Below the pieces are notes generated by a model that ran no database searches, was not told the DNA's origin, and saw only the letters and a list, made by a program, of their open reading frames with translations. DNA of 64,000 bases from Desulfocicer sp963675955 (lineage in GTDB: Bacteria > Desulfobacterota > Desulfobacteria > Desulfobacterales > Desulfobacteraceae): NCBI GenBank assembly GCA_963675955.2, contig CAXXVR010000009.1:62001-126000 (forward strand), given 5' to 3'. Position numbers and translations under genes: made by a program. Of the stretch, positions 34,583 through 43,808 are shown one piece after another; position 1 is the first letter of the stretch; each line of letters begins with the position of its first letter.

Positions 34583-35412
34583 AAGCGGTAAATGCGCTGG
34601 TTTTAACCGGTTTTGGACTGAACTGTGACATGGAGACGGCGGCGGCCTTTGAACTGGCCGGTGCCAAGGCCCACCGGGTGCATATCAATGCCCTGATTGC
34701 GGGCAAGGTGGATCTTGATGATTTTCAGATCCTGGCCTTTGGCGGGGGGTTCAGCTGGGGAGATGACCATGGGGCCGGGGTGATCCAGAGCCTTAAATTA
34801 AAGAATCATATGGGGGAAAAACTGCTCTCCTTCGTGGATCAGGGCAAATTGATCATCGGCATCTGCAATGGATTTCAGACCCTGGTGAATCTGGGACTGC
34901 TGCCGGGGTTTGATGGGTGTTATACGGATCGGTCCGTGGCCCTTACCTGGAATGACTGCGGTAATTTCCGGGATCAGTGGGTGCATCTGGGGATTAATGA
35001 GAAAAGTTCCTGTGTGTTTACCAAGGGACTTGAGCGGGTGATTGATCTTCCTGTGCGCCATGGGGAGGGAAAATTTGTGGCCGGTGACGATGTGGTGGAT
35101 CGGCTGGAGAAAAATAACCAGGTGGTGATGCGGTATGCCCTTGGGGATGGCGGGGCTGCCGGTGGCAGGTTTCCGGAGAATCCCAATGGGTCCATGGGGG
35201 ATATTGCCGGTATCTGTGATCCCACGGGTCGGGTGTTTGGGCTTATGCCCCATCCCGAGGCGTTTAATCATTTTACGAATCATCCGGATTGGTGTCGGGA
35301 ATATGAAGTGGCCAGGCGAAGGGGCTTGGTTGATGGACAGGCCCGTGGGGATTTGACGCCGGGTATTGAGATGTTTAAAAATGGGGTGGATTATATGTTG
35401 TTGGGGATTTAA
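34579..35412 (+). CDS. purQ: Phosphoribosylformylglycinamidine synthase, glutaminase subunit
   Basis: Class I glutamine amidotransferase that supplies ammonia to PurL. The 277 residues include the N-terminal GFGLNCDMETA, the nucleophile cysteine in GICNGFQ (near residue 98), and the catalytic His-Glu in MPHPEAF (near 221). At 277 residues it is longer than the roughly 230-residue PurQ that partners small PurL, and it resembles the C-terminal glutaminase domain of the large fused PurL. The pair therefore looks like a split version of large-type PurL. It overlaps purL by 4 bp and is followed by a strong terminator. Confidence 0.95.
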   Translation: MKAVNALVLTGFGLNCDMETAAAFELAGAKAHRVHINALIAGKVDLDDFQILAFGGGFSWGDDHGAGVIQSLKLKNHMGEKLLSFVDQGKLIIGICNGFQTLVNLGLLPGFDGCYTDRSVALTWNDCGNFRDQWVHLGINEKSSCVFTKGLERVIDLPVRHGEGKFVAGDDVVDRLEKNNQVVMRYALGDGGAAGGRFPENPNGSMGDIAGICDPTGRVFGLMPHPEAFNHFTNHPDWCREYEVARRRGLVDGQARGDLTPGIEMFKNGVDYMLLGI

Positions 35413-35515
35413 TGCCGGTTTGCCCTTACCCAGACTTCGTAGACCCCCAAAGTTTATGACAATTGGCCAATGAAATGAGCTAGCCCTGCTTTGATTGCGG
35501 CAGTGCATGAATACC

Positions 35516-35580
35516 AGCGCCCTTTGATGTTGTTCCATCATGATTTGATGGGGGATTATCAAATGGGCGCTTTTTTTTGT
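35516..35580 (+). terminator. Intrinsic terminator behind purQ
   Basis: Long stem with arms AGCGCCCTTTGAT (35516-35528) and ATCAAATGGGCGCT (one bulged base), followed by eight T residues. Confidence 0.88.
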
Positions 35581-35630
35581 TCTTAGGGCCTGTTTTCAGC
35601 CTTTTCTACAAAATCGAGGGGCTTGGTCAC

Positions 35631-35789
35631 AGCATGGGTCACTTGTAATAAGTGTTGGATCAACGGGTTCTGGCTTGTGATATTGGCGTTATAGACCACG
35701 GCCTGTGTAAACGCCAAAATCAACGATAATGCCAATAACGCAAGCCTGAAGCCTCCACAAAATGGCCCATGTTGTGACCAAGCCCACGA
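35631..35789. repeat. Palindromic MITE-like element, copy 2 (inverted)
   Basis: About 160 bp whose ends CTTGGTCACAGCATGGG and CCCATGTTGTGACCAAG are near-perfect inverted repeats. Read on the minus strand it aligns with 25142-25301 from end to end, sharing blocks such as TATTGGCATTATCGTTG and ATAACGCCAATA. It sits between the purQ terminator and the FecR gene. Confidence 0.75.
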
Positions 35790-35909
35790 AATCCATCTTG
35801 ACCCCCCTGTCTATTTGTATTAACATAAATTTAATTAAATCAAATTCCAATGCATCGGCCAGCTCAGATTTTAATAATGTCAACCACAATCCATCATTCG
35901 GTGATTGCT

Positions 35910-37547
35910 ATGAAAAAAATCAAATTAAGATGGCATTCGTTTATTTTTTTCGTGTTTTTAATTATTCCGGAAATTCTGAATGCTTCGCCCCGGGCCATTG
36001 CAACACTTGAAACTTTTATGGGTGAAGTAATGATCAAGAATGCCGGTTCATGGACTTCGCCAGTCAAGGGCTTACGACTTTATTCCGGAGCAAAGATCGT
36101 TACACGGCAGGGAAGTGCCATTGTCATTTTTGATGATGGGGCCACCATGCAGGTGGATGCATTTTCAAGTATCCGGGCCATGGATCAGATGAAGCCTGTT
36201 GCTGACTCCGATAAACAGGAGATGATTCGCAGTATCCGGGTAATGTTTGGCAGAACCAAATACCAGGAACAGCCCAGCCGACTGAGACAGACACGTATTG
36301 AATTGCCCACAGCAGTTGCCGCCCTTCGGGGAACGGGTGGATGGTTTGGTGCTGATGATCAAGGAGGGTCCAGCGGATCTCTTTATGAGGGAGCCATGGA
36401 GACATCGGGTCCCTTTGCGGAAATTACCCCTCGTATTTTGACTCTTGCCCAGGCCCTGACCTCTCCCACATGGCAAGCATCTGTGGCATCATCGGGTTCC
36501 TCTGGTGATACTGTCTTAAATGTTCAGGAAATCCAGGCAGAGTTGAGAACATTTATAGCCAATCTTGATCCGGTTATCAAAAAATCTGTTGAAGCCACTT
36601 TGGCTGTGATTGAAACAGTGTTGGAGGACATTGGGGAAAAATATGAAAAAGTGACCGAGGCACGCCAGATAAAACAGGACTCAGCATCACAACTGGACGA
36701 TGTGAATACCCTGTGTGGAGAAGTGGCAGACACTTTTATAGCCGCCACCCAGGAATCCTTCAAGGCGGATATCATCTTGATTTTGGAAACCCTGAAAGGT
36801 GATTTCCAGGGACTTAATATGGCCCGGCAGGCAAAGGAACAAAATGATCGGGCATTGTCTGTGGCAGGTGATGCACTTCAGATTGCCGGAAGGGCTGCAA
36901 CCTTTGTTGGTGGTACCATAACTGAAATCCAGCAAAGAACGGCTGTCGCTGCCGTTCAGACGGCTTCCAGTACGCTTGGGGTTGTCATGGATACTATTGC
37001 GATTTCAAGTACCAGTGTGTGGCTTGCTGCAAGGGATGATATGCCCGGTAGTGAACAGAGTAGGATGTTAATGAACAAAGCCGGTCAGATCCTTGAGGAC
37101 GCCGGAACGGCTGTCCAGAGTGTTGATGATGCCTTGACGGGTTCTGGGGCAGCAACCACGGATGCCCAGGCACAAGCTGCTTTTAGTCTTGCTTTCTCTG
37201 CCCGGAACCGTTCTCAAATGTTACAGATCGCGATTCAACAGATTCAGGAAAACAGTCAGGAGCTTACGGTTGAACCAGAAGGAAATGGCGGGGAGAATCA
37301 AGGACAACCCACTGGCAATGAACCGGAAGAGAATGGCGGGGAGAATCAAGGACAACCCACTGGCAATGAACCGGAAGAGAATGGCGGGGAGAATCAAGGA
37401 CAACCCACTGGCAATGAACCGGAAGAGAATGGCGGGGAGAATCAAGGACAACCCACTGGCAATGAACCGGAAGAGAATCCACCACTCCAGGAAAATAGTC
37501 TTGAAGACGTTGAATGCAATGATGCTGGTGCGGCAAGTCTGCGTTAA
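35910..37547 (+). CDS. Secreted FecR-domain protein with C-terminal repeats
   Basis: Exported protein of 545 residues (from ATG 35910). After a signal peptide (about 1-26, core FIFFVFLII) comes a FecR-type beta domain (about 30-150): TLETFMGEVMIK, GLRLYSGAKIVTRQGSAIVIFDDGATMQV, a pattern shared by many deltaproteobacterial surface proteins. The middle (about 200-430) is long, helical and Ala/Gln-rich. Near the C-terminus are four exact 16-residue repeats, consensus NGGENQGQPTGNEPEE, then a short tail with two cysteines absent from the rest. The protein is probably periplasmic or surface-exposed; the FecR domain may bind another protein or glycan. It is convergent with a CHASE2 cyclase, a neighbour often paired with FecR proteins in related bacteria (recollection, not verified). 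Confidence 0.8.
   Translation: MKKIKLRWHSFIFFVFLIIPEILNASPRAIATLETFMGEVMIKNAGSWTSPVKGLRLYSGAKIVTRQGSAIVIFDDGATMQVDAFSSIRAMDQMKPVADSDKQEMIRSIRVMFGRTKYQEQPSRLRQTRIELPTAVAALRGTGGWFGADDQGGSSGSLYEGAMETSGPFAEITPRILTLAQALTSPTWQASVASSGSSGDTVLNVQEIQAELRTFIANLDPVIKKSVEATLAVIETVLEDIGEKYEKVTEARQIKQDSASQLDDVNTLCGEVADTFIAATQESFKADIILILETLKGDFQGLNMARQAKEQNDRALSVAGDALQIAGRAATFVGGTITEIQQRTAVAAVQTASSTLGVVMDTIAISSTSVWLAARDDMPGSEQSRMLMNKAGQILEDAGTAVQSVDDALTGSGAATTDAQAQAAFSLAFSARNRSQMLQIAIQQIQENSQELTVEPEGNGGENQGQPTGNEPEENGGENQGQPTGNEPEENGGENQGQPTGNEPEENGGENQGQPTGNEPEENPPLQENSLEDVECNDAGAASLR
37284..37475 (+). repeat. Four tandem 48-bp repeats inside the FecR gene
   Basis: Four essentially identical 48-bp units starting at 37284, 37332, 37380 and 37428, each coding for the same 16 residues in frame. 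Near-identity at the DNA level suggests recent slippage or recombination, and a copy number that may vary between strains. Confidence 0.95.
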
Positions 37548-37749
37548 AATGTAGTTCGGGAATCCCTCATAAAGTTCCAAAAGTAGTTTATGCCTTTTTA
37601 TTTTTTAAATTGAGGAGGGGGAAGGATATGGCTCGTCAGTGTTACCGAATTTTGTGATTAAACTGTCAAAGATGAAGACTCTGTGGATGAATCTGCAGAA
37701 TAAAATGAAAGAATAATGTTAACAGCTGTCCCGTTATAATCTCTGTTTA

Positions 37750-40011
37750 TTATTTCTGTTCAAATGTCCATGTCCCGTTCCAAGTTTGTTCTAATTGTTG
37801 CTTTTTAAGTGTTTCGCAGCGGCTGATAAACATTGTCGATGGGGGATCTCCGGGTTTTAACTCCAATGTTTTTTTGAAATAATCAATTGCTTTTAAAAAG
37901 GACTTTTTTCTGTAATGCATAAGTCCTTTTTCAAAACTGTCAACGAAAGCGTAGGTTCCCCGGGTAAAGGTGTCTTTCTCCATGAGTTCATAGATTTTGA
38001 CAGGTTTTTCCTTTCCTTTGACACGGACCAGATCCAGTTCCCGGCACTTGAAATTTATGTCAAGCCGGTCTCTGCAGTATTCCGAAATAAGTATTTTCAC
38101 CCCATAGACCTTGGTAAGACCCTCCAGTCTGGAGGCAAGATTAACGTGATCCCCAATGATGGAGTAATCAAATCGACGTTCTGATCCAAGGTTTCCAACT
38201 ACCACGGTACCGGTGTTAATGCCGATTCCCACCTTAAGAAAAGGCAGGCCCTGTCCAAGCCATTCCTTTCGTTTTTTCTGAAGCCGCTCGCAGATCATCA
38301 GGGCCGTTTGGCATGTTGAAGATGCATGGTATTCGTTGTGCACCGGTGCACCGAAAAAGGCCATGATGGCGTCTCCCATATATTTGTCCAAGGTACCGCC
38401 ATGGTCCAGGATTACATCGGTCATTTCTCCCAGATAAAGATTTAGCAATCGGGTTAAATCAGTAGGGGGAAGTCCTTCTGACAAGGTTGTAAAGCTGCGG
38501 ATGTCAATGAGCATCATCGTAAGCTCTTTTTCCTCACCTCCGAGGCTCAGTTGATCTGGATGTTGTATCAGTTCATCAATGACATCCGGGCTAAGGTATT
38601 GGGAAAAGGATTTTTTGATCCAGCGGTGCTGCCTTGTCTCAAGCATGAAGTTATATACAAGGAGTGAAAGGAGGGTGGATATAGCTGCACCCATGGGTAG
38701 AACAACAGGCCAGATGAACTGCTGGGAGGAAAAAAGGTATTGCACTGTACATGCATACCCGACAAGGACAAGGATTCCGGCAATTGTAAAAAAAAAGGGC
38801 GGAAGGCATGCCATAAGTGCCAAAGGGATAAAGGCCATCAATATAATGGATGTAAAATTTGTCCACATGGGATGATCGGGCATCTTTAGCACCCGGTTTT
38901 GGAGAATATTGTCAATGAAAGTGGCCTGGATGATGACACCTGGTATTTCACTGTACAGGGGTGTGGGCCAGATATCCCCCAGCCCCGTGGCAATTCCTCC
39001 GACGATAACCACCTTGTCTTTTAATTCTTCCTTGGCAATCCGCCCTTCAATGATGTCGGCAATGGAATAAAGTTTGAAGGCATTTTCTATGCCGTAGAAA
39101 TCCAAGTGTATTTTGTGGTAAGGGTCAAACTCAATTTTGTGATTGCCCACCTCAATGGTCCCCTCATCATTCCAGACAGGGGATGCGCCGAGAAAATGCC
39201 CGGCCGCTGCCACGGCCATGGGCATGAAGGGAGTATTATCACTGAAAATGGTGCCTTGGGCCTGGCGGATCAGGCCGTCTTTATCGGGGAATATGTTCAC
39301 ATATCCCATTCCCGCTGCCCCATCTGCAATGGCAGGGATGGGCAAGAGTAGTCTTTTTCTTGTCAAAACTTGCATGCGGTTGCGCTGTTTATTGTCGCCG
39401 GGCGGACGGGAAGTCGGTGCTTGCCCAAACTTGTCTTGGTAACGGGCAGCTTTCGTAACTTTTTCTCTCTGCTTTGATGGCAATCTGGTGTTTTCCCCCG
39501 TCTCAAAAGCCATACCGAGGATAACATTTCCGCTCCAGGCGACTGCTTGAGCCATAAAAGCATCATTATTCGATTCTGCCAAGATCTGCTTCATTTCATC
39601 AAAAAAAATCCGGCTTTGAAAATCATCTTTCAAAAGTTCTAGTTCAGTGTAGCTTTTTGAAAGGGAAGAGACTGCCCTGGTTACGGGATTTTCTTCAGGT
39701 TCTGGGAATAGTAGATCAAAGACAATGGTTTTTGATCCGTTCTCTTTTAAGCGAACAATCAATTCAGCCAGAACTGATCGTGGCCAGGGCCACCTGCCAT
39801 AGACGTCTATTGAGCTTTGTTCTATGCCTGCAATTATCACATTTCCTGAAGGTTTTCTTCCTCCCCTAAGCTTAAACCGGATGTCCCGGCTTTTCATTTG
39901 GATTTCTTCCAGAAACATTGGTACCACTGTTTGGGGCATCATACCAGTTATTAAAAAAGGAGCAGATACGATAATACAAAGTATTATGTGAGTAATGGTA
40001 ATCTTTTTCAT
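37750..40011 (-). CDS. CHASE2-domain adenylate/guanylate cyclase
   Basis: Membrane-bound class III nucleotide cyclase of 753 residues. It has an N-terminal membrane anchor, a periplasmic CHASE2 sensor (about 30-370, e.g. VFDLLFPEPEE and FIDNILQNRVL), three membrane helices (about 380-450) and the cyclase domain (about 500-680). The two metal aspartates are present (LIDIRSFTTLSE and KYMGDAIMAFFG), as are the adenine-contacting lysine in LDKYMGD, the FDYSIIGD aspartate, and the transition-state Asn/Arg in VNLASRLE. The signature therefore favours ATP to cAMP. One TPR-like helical pair follows. It probably turns an envelope signal into cAMP; the convergent FecR protein is a candidate partner. 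Confidence 0.92.
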   Translation of the reverse strand: MKKITITHIILCIIVSAPFLITGMMPQTVVPMFLEEIQMKSRDIRFKLRGGRKPSGNVIIAGIEQSSIDVYGRWPWPRSVLAELIVRLKENGSKTIVFDLLFPEPEENPVTRAVSSLSKSYTELELLKDDFQSRIFFDEMKQILAESNNDAFMAQAVAWSGNVILGMAFETGENTRLPSKQREKVTKAARYQDKFGQAPTSRPPGDNKQRNRMQVLTRKRLLLPIPAIADGAAGMGYVNIFPDKDGLIRQAQGTIFSDNTPFMPMAVAAAGHFLGASPVWNDEGTIEVGNHKIEFDPYHKIHLDFYGIENAFKLYSIADIIEGRIAKEELKDKVVIVGGIATGLGDIWPTPLYSEIPGVIIQATFIDNILQNRVLKMPDHPMWTNFTSIILMAFIPLALMACLPPFFFTIAGILVLVGYACTVQYLFSSQQFIWPVVLPMGAAISTLLSLLVYNFMLETRQHRWIKKSFSQYLSPDVIDELIQHPDQLSLGGEEKELTMMLIDIRSFTTLSEGLPPTDLTRLLNLYLGEMTDVILDHGGTLDKYMGDAIMAFFGAPVHNEYHASSTCQTALMICERLQKKRKEWLGQGLPFLKVGIGINTGTVVVGNLGSERRFDYSIIGDHVNLASRLEGLTKVYGVKILISEYCRDRLDINFKCRELDLVRVKGKEKPVKIYELMEKDTFTRGTYAFVDSFEKGLMHYRKKSFLKAIDYFKKTLELKPGDPPSTMFISRCETLKKQQLEQTWNGTWTFEQK

Positions 40012-40131
40012 GCTATTATTTCTGCTAACCCGGGTATGATATTCGTGGTGGGAACGTTGAATTTACATTGAATTGTCAATTTTCACTGGAATATTATAGA
40101 AACAAGATTATTACAATTTTTACTTACAGTT

Positions 40132-40169
40132 AAAGCGGGATACAGATAATCTTGTATCCCGCTTTTTTT
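40132..40169. terminator. Intrinsic terminator between the VWA and cyclase genes
   Basis: Perfect stem AGCGGGATACA/TGTATCCCGCT with an 8-base loop; seven T residues follow on the plus strand and a shorter run on the minus strand. It lies just behind the VWA gene stop (minus strand). Confidence 0.75.
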
Positions 40170-40216
40170 GTTAATCGGTTTTTTTCTATTTTACTATTTG
40201 GTTGAATTTGGTTTTA

Positions 40217-42748
40217 TTACTTGATCTCAAAATCAAATATAGTAAAATCTGATGGTGTTAATCCTCCAGAAGCATCAAACCCCAAAACAGTCCAATACCA
40301 CTGGTCTTTTGGCATGGAGGCCCAAGTAGAATCATCCATGGTAAATAGATTCAAAATCAGGCCAGGTTTATCAATAACCGCATCAAAACCAAGTCCGCTT
40401 GTATGAGCCAGAATCAGGGTATAGGTAGAAACTCCCTGATAAAGTTCCCACTTGAATACAGGGGGGCTGTCCTGTTTGTCAAGTACCATTCCAGGCGTCG
40501 GTGAGGTTAAGGCTATGGCATTGCTTGCTATAAGTTTAAGCTTGTTGATATACTTTGCTGCTGTATCGTCAGTATCAAAAGTTGAGGCAATAAGGTTATC
40601 ATTGCTGTCATAGGCTTCAATGCCCCAGGTGAGGTCGTACTTTGAAAGTGTATCCCAGATGGTAGTATCCAGTGTCAGAGAGAGTGTCATACCAAGAAAG
40701 GATTCTGTAAAACCGGGAGTTGCCGTTGTGGATGTGCCTGATCCTGTTCCCCATGGATCTGTGGTTCCAGAAGCCGAAGACGGTGGAATGAGATCCAATG
40801 CAACAGGTATGGTATAGCCATTTAATAGGTCGTTAAGTTCAATGTGAAGCATATATTTGGAGACAGAAGAGACTTTGGTGAAAAGAAAATTTATCTTTCC
40901 TGTGGTACTGCCATAACTCATTACTGCGTTGTTTTTGGGGTTGAGCAGATAAATTTTTTCCACGGGTGGAGGTGTTATACCACCAATTTCAAAATAACTT
41001 TTGGCTGGCTCAGTTCTAGTGATAACTCCATCCGATGCTGTGAAATAAAACTCAATGCCTGGATTATCATAATCCGTACCTGGAACTATAACCGTAAAAT
41101 GGCTTGGATCCGTTGTACTAAGAGCTGTCATGGCTAATTTGGTAAAGGAATCAGAAGATTGTCTAGTTCTGTAATAGAGATTGACTGCTTTAATCTCGTC
41201 CCCATCAGGGTCTGTTATGATTGCACCAATAGTTAGGTCCTCATTCCATGGGGGTGCTGTTTGGGTCATATCTTTTGTGTCTGAATCTAGAGAGATTTGC
41301 GGAGGTCCTGGTACCACTTCACACTGAAAGGAAGAAACAACAGATCCATCAGGAAGTGTGGCTTCAATGTCATAACATGCATTATCACCAGACGTGAGAT
41401 TTGAGGTAAAACTCATCTGGTATTGTTTCAATATTGTACCTTGAATTGATTGATAAATCGTGTTGAGCTCAGAGATTGAGTTGGCCTTGGTGTAAAAGCC
41501 ACCGGTCTGGTTGGCAATGTTTATTAACTCTGTATCGTTTACATAGCCAATGCCGATGGTATAAACAGGAATTCCAGCCGTTTGTGCATAAGAAATTACG
41601 GTGGACTTGGAGGCAAAACTCGTATTTTCACTTCCATCTGTAAAGGCAATAACTGCCTTGATTCCCGGTTGCAGGGCTGTCAGTTGCAGTGATTTGAGTA
41701 TTCCATCAAAAAGAGGTGTCATCCCCGTTGCTTTTAGAGAATCTACGGCATTTTTTAATGCTGGTATGTCAGTTGTAAAATCCTGAATAACCGCTACCCC
41801 GTTAATGGCAGAAGCAGAATTTGATCCAATGCTTACAATGCTGAATTGATCCTGGGCACCGGTACTTAAACCAAGGAAATCTTTGACAGCTATTTTGGCA
41901 TCATCCATACTTCCTGACATGCTGCCACTTTCGTCGACCACGAGTCCTAAACTCAGAGCAGCCGTTTGAGACTGAAGAAGAGACACGGTAAAAGGATCAA
42001 CAACACTGCCAGTCTCTTTAAGTTTGAAGTTAGATGCAGTCAGGGTGCTTACAAAGTCGCCGTTGGCATCATTTACAGAAAGATAAATATCAACACTAGG
42101 GAAATTCCCCATATCTATTTGATTAATGATGAGACCAGAGGTTGAAGTGGGGGGAAAAAGTGAACCTGATCCCGATGATGTGACCTTTACGTTATCCACA
42201 GCCCATCCAAAATAGCTGTTGCCAACACTGTCTTTGGAATTAAACTTAAAAACAATCTCTATTGTATTGTTGCCAAGGTAGCTGTCAAGGGACAGAGAAA
42301 CTGATTCCCACCCCCAGACACCTGTGGTGTTTTTACTTTCAGCGTCGTTACGCTGCCAGAGTACATCATTGCCGATCATTATTTGACAGGTATCATAATA
42401 TGTTCCGCCTTCAGTTTTATATTTGGTGTCAAGTTCAAGAGAGGCTGAAGTTAGACCAGTTACATCAAAGGTCATGGTCAGATCGCCTTTGGTGGTACTC
42501 CCTGTATTATATGTCATTGAACTTGTGTCGCCATAATACCAGACGTCTAATTTATTATCAATGTCGGTTTTATTCCACAGCCCCGTTGGCGTCCCTTTTA
42601 CAGCTGTAAGATTATTGCTGTTATAACTGACAAGATCTTTGGAAAGGTCGGGTGTCTCGTTAGCCATTGTAAATGTGCTAAGGGAAAGAAAGGTAAACAT
42701 TACGACTATTACTGTAATTAATCTACTCAAGTTGTTGTATTTCATCAT
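40217..42748 (-). CDS. Secreted VWA-domain protein
   Basis: Exported protein of 843 residues with a signal peptide (about 1-29). It starts with a beta-sandwich of about 150 residues (about 50-190, ending FGWAVDNVKVTSS, like the domain attached to immune-inhibitor-A peptidases). A von Willebrand factor A domain follows (about 262-440), with the full metal-ion site DESGS (272-276) and FTDGSEN. Several Ig-like or FN3-like domains follow. VWA proteins bind ligands or partners through a metal. The ATG at 42745 has the better spacing to AGGAGG than the one at 42748. It lies downstream of a parvulin foldase on the same strand and probably acts at the cell surface in adhesion or protein binding; no substrate is visible. 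Confidence 0.85.
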   Translation of the reverse strand: MMKYNNLSRLITVIVVMFTFLSLSTFTMANETPDLSKDLVSYNSNNLTAVKGTPTGLWNKTDIDNKLDVWYYGDTSSMTYNTGSTTKGDLTMTFDVTGLTSASLELDTKYKTEGGTYYDTCQIMIGNDVLWQRNDAESKNTTGVWGWESVSLSLDSYLGNNTIEIVFKFNSKDSVGNSYFGWAVDNVKVTSSGSGSLFPPTSTSGLIINQIDMGNFPSVDIYLSVNDANGDFVSTLTASNFKLKETGSVVDPFTVSLLQSQTAALSLGLVVDESGSMSGSMDDAKIAVKDFLGLSTGAQDQFSIVSIGSNSASAINGVAVIQDFTTDIPALKNAVDSLKATGMTPLFDGILKSLQLTALQPGIKAVIAFTDGSENTSFASKSTVISYAQTAGIPVYTIGIGYVNDTELINIANQTGGFYTKANSISELNTIYQSIQGTILKQYQMSFTSNLTSGDNACYDIEATLPDGSVVSSFQCEVVPGPPQISLDSDTKDMTQTAPPWNEDLTIGAIITDPDGDEIKAVNLYYRTRQSSDSFTKLAMTALSTTDPSHFTVIVPGTDYDNPGIEFYFTASDGVITRTEPAKSYFEIGGITPPPVEKIYLLNPKNNAVMSYGSTTGKINFLFTKVSSVSKYMLHIELNDLLNGYTIPVALDLIPPSSASGTTDPWGTGSGTSTTATPGFTESFLGMTLSLTLDTTIWDTLSKYDLTWGIEAYDSNDNLIASTFDTDDTAAKYINKLKLIASNAIALTSPTPGMVLDKQDSPPVFKWELYQGVSTYTLILAHTSGLGFDAVIDKPGLILNLFTMDDSTWASMPKDQWYWTVLGFDASGGLTPSDFTIFDFEIK

Positions 42749-42909
42749 AATCCTCCTAAAAAAATGTCTATGATTTAAAAATTCTTGATATCACCATAAC
42801 TCTTTGGATATATCCTCCTTTTTACCTTAAAAAAAATTAATAAACTGCCTTCAGGACGTCAATCGTCTTGTTTTATTTATGGACTGAGGTCGTACGATTT
42901 GGTATCAAT

Positions 42910-43704
42910 CTATTTAATTATTTGTACAATAATTTTTTTTCGTTGAAGATTTTTCAAACGATCAAGTTCTTTTTTAAATAATTTTTCTTTTATTTGTGGA
43001 GCGACTTCACCCAAAGATTTCATTGTATCTTGTTTTCTATTTATCATTTTAATTATATGAAAACCGATGCTGGTTTTAACGATTTCGCTTATTTCATCTT
43101 TTTTTAATGAAAAAGCCATTTCTTCAAAAGCTGTGGGCATCCGCCCTCTCTCAAGCCATCCTAGGTCCCCACCTGCAAACTCTCCATATCTTCCAGACCT
43201 ATCAGCCATTAACACATCAAAAACCAAGCCGTTATTTAATAAATCTTTAATTTTTACTGCATCTTTCATTGAAGATGTCGAAATATGTGCCACATGAATT
43301 TTTAATTTTCCAGAGTATTCACTGATATGTCTTTGGTAATATTCCTCTATATCTTTATCAGTTATGTTTATTTTTGAGATTATCTTCTTTTCTATGTAAA
43401 AGTCAGCCAACATTTTTTCCTTGGCCTTGTTTAGAGCAGATACAAAATCGCTGTCTTTGTCCAAGCCTTCTTTTAATGCAAGCTGGCTGAATACCTGATT
43501 GTCAATTAAATTTTCAAGCGCTTTTGTTTTAAAAGAATTTTTAAATGGTTCTGGGATTTTTTCAGTAAATATATCTAATTCGCTTTCCATTATTTTCTTA
43601 TTACCAACGACAGCAGCAACGTTATCTGCAAATGAAAGGTTGTTATTCATATTAGACAGTATGATTATGGTAATGGTCAATGTAAGATAAATAAGACTTT
43701 TCAT
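42910..43704 (-). CDS. Exported parvulin-type peptidyl-prolyl isomerase
   Basis: Periplasmic foldase/chaperone of the SurA/PrsA type, 264 residues. It has a signal peptide (about 1-26), an N-terminal helical SurA-like domain (about 28-130, with DNQVFSQLALKEG) and one rotamase domain (about 135-235, with FAGGDLGWLERGRMPTAFEEMAF and SIGFHIIKM). It sits between two genes for large exported beta-rich proteins on the same strand, so it may be their dedicated folding helper (inference). The DNA is clearly more AT-rich than the housekeeping genes on the left. Confidence 0.9.
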   Translation of the reverse strand: MKSLIYLTLTITIIILSNMNNNLSFADNVAAVVGNKKIMESELDIFTEKIPEPFKNSFKTKALENLIDNQVFSQLALKEGLDKDSDFVSALNKAKEKMLADFYIEKKIISKINITDKDIEEYYQRHISEYSGKLKIHVAHISTSSMKDAVKIKDLLNNGLVFDVLMADRSGRYGEFAGGDLGWLERGRMPTAFEEMAFSLKKDEISEIVKTSIGFHIIKMINRKQDTMKSLGEVAPQIKEKLFKKELDRLKNLQRKKIIVQIIK

Positions 43705-43808
43705 ATAAAAAATATCCTTGCCATTCTGCTATATTAACGGTTTTTGATTTGTTGCCTATGTTCTATGAAAATGGGATCTAAATTCAGTAAAAATCTAAAA
43801 TATTATAC

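Noticed and set aside
37284..37475. Regular repeats resembling a small CRISPR array
   Set aside because: The 48-bp units are directly adjacent without spacers, keep one reading frame and encode a 16-residue protein repeat.
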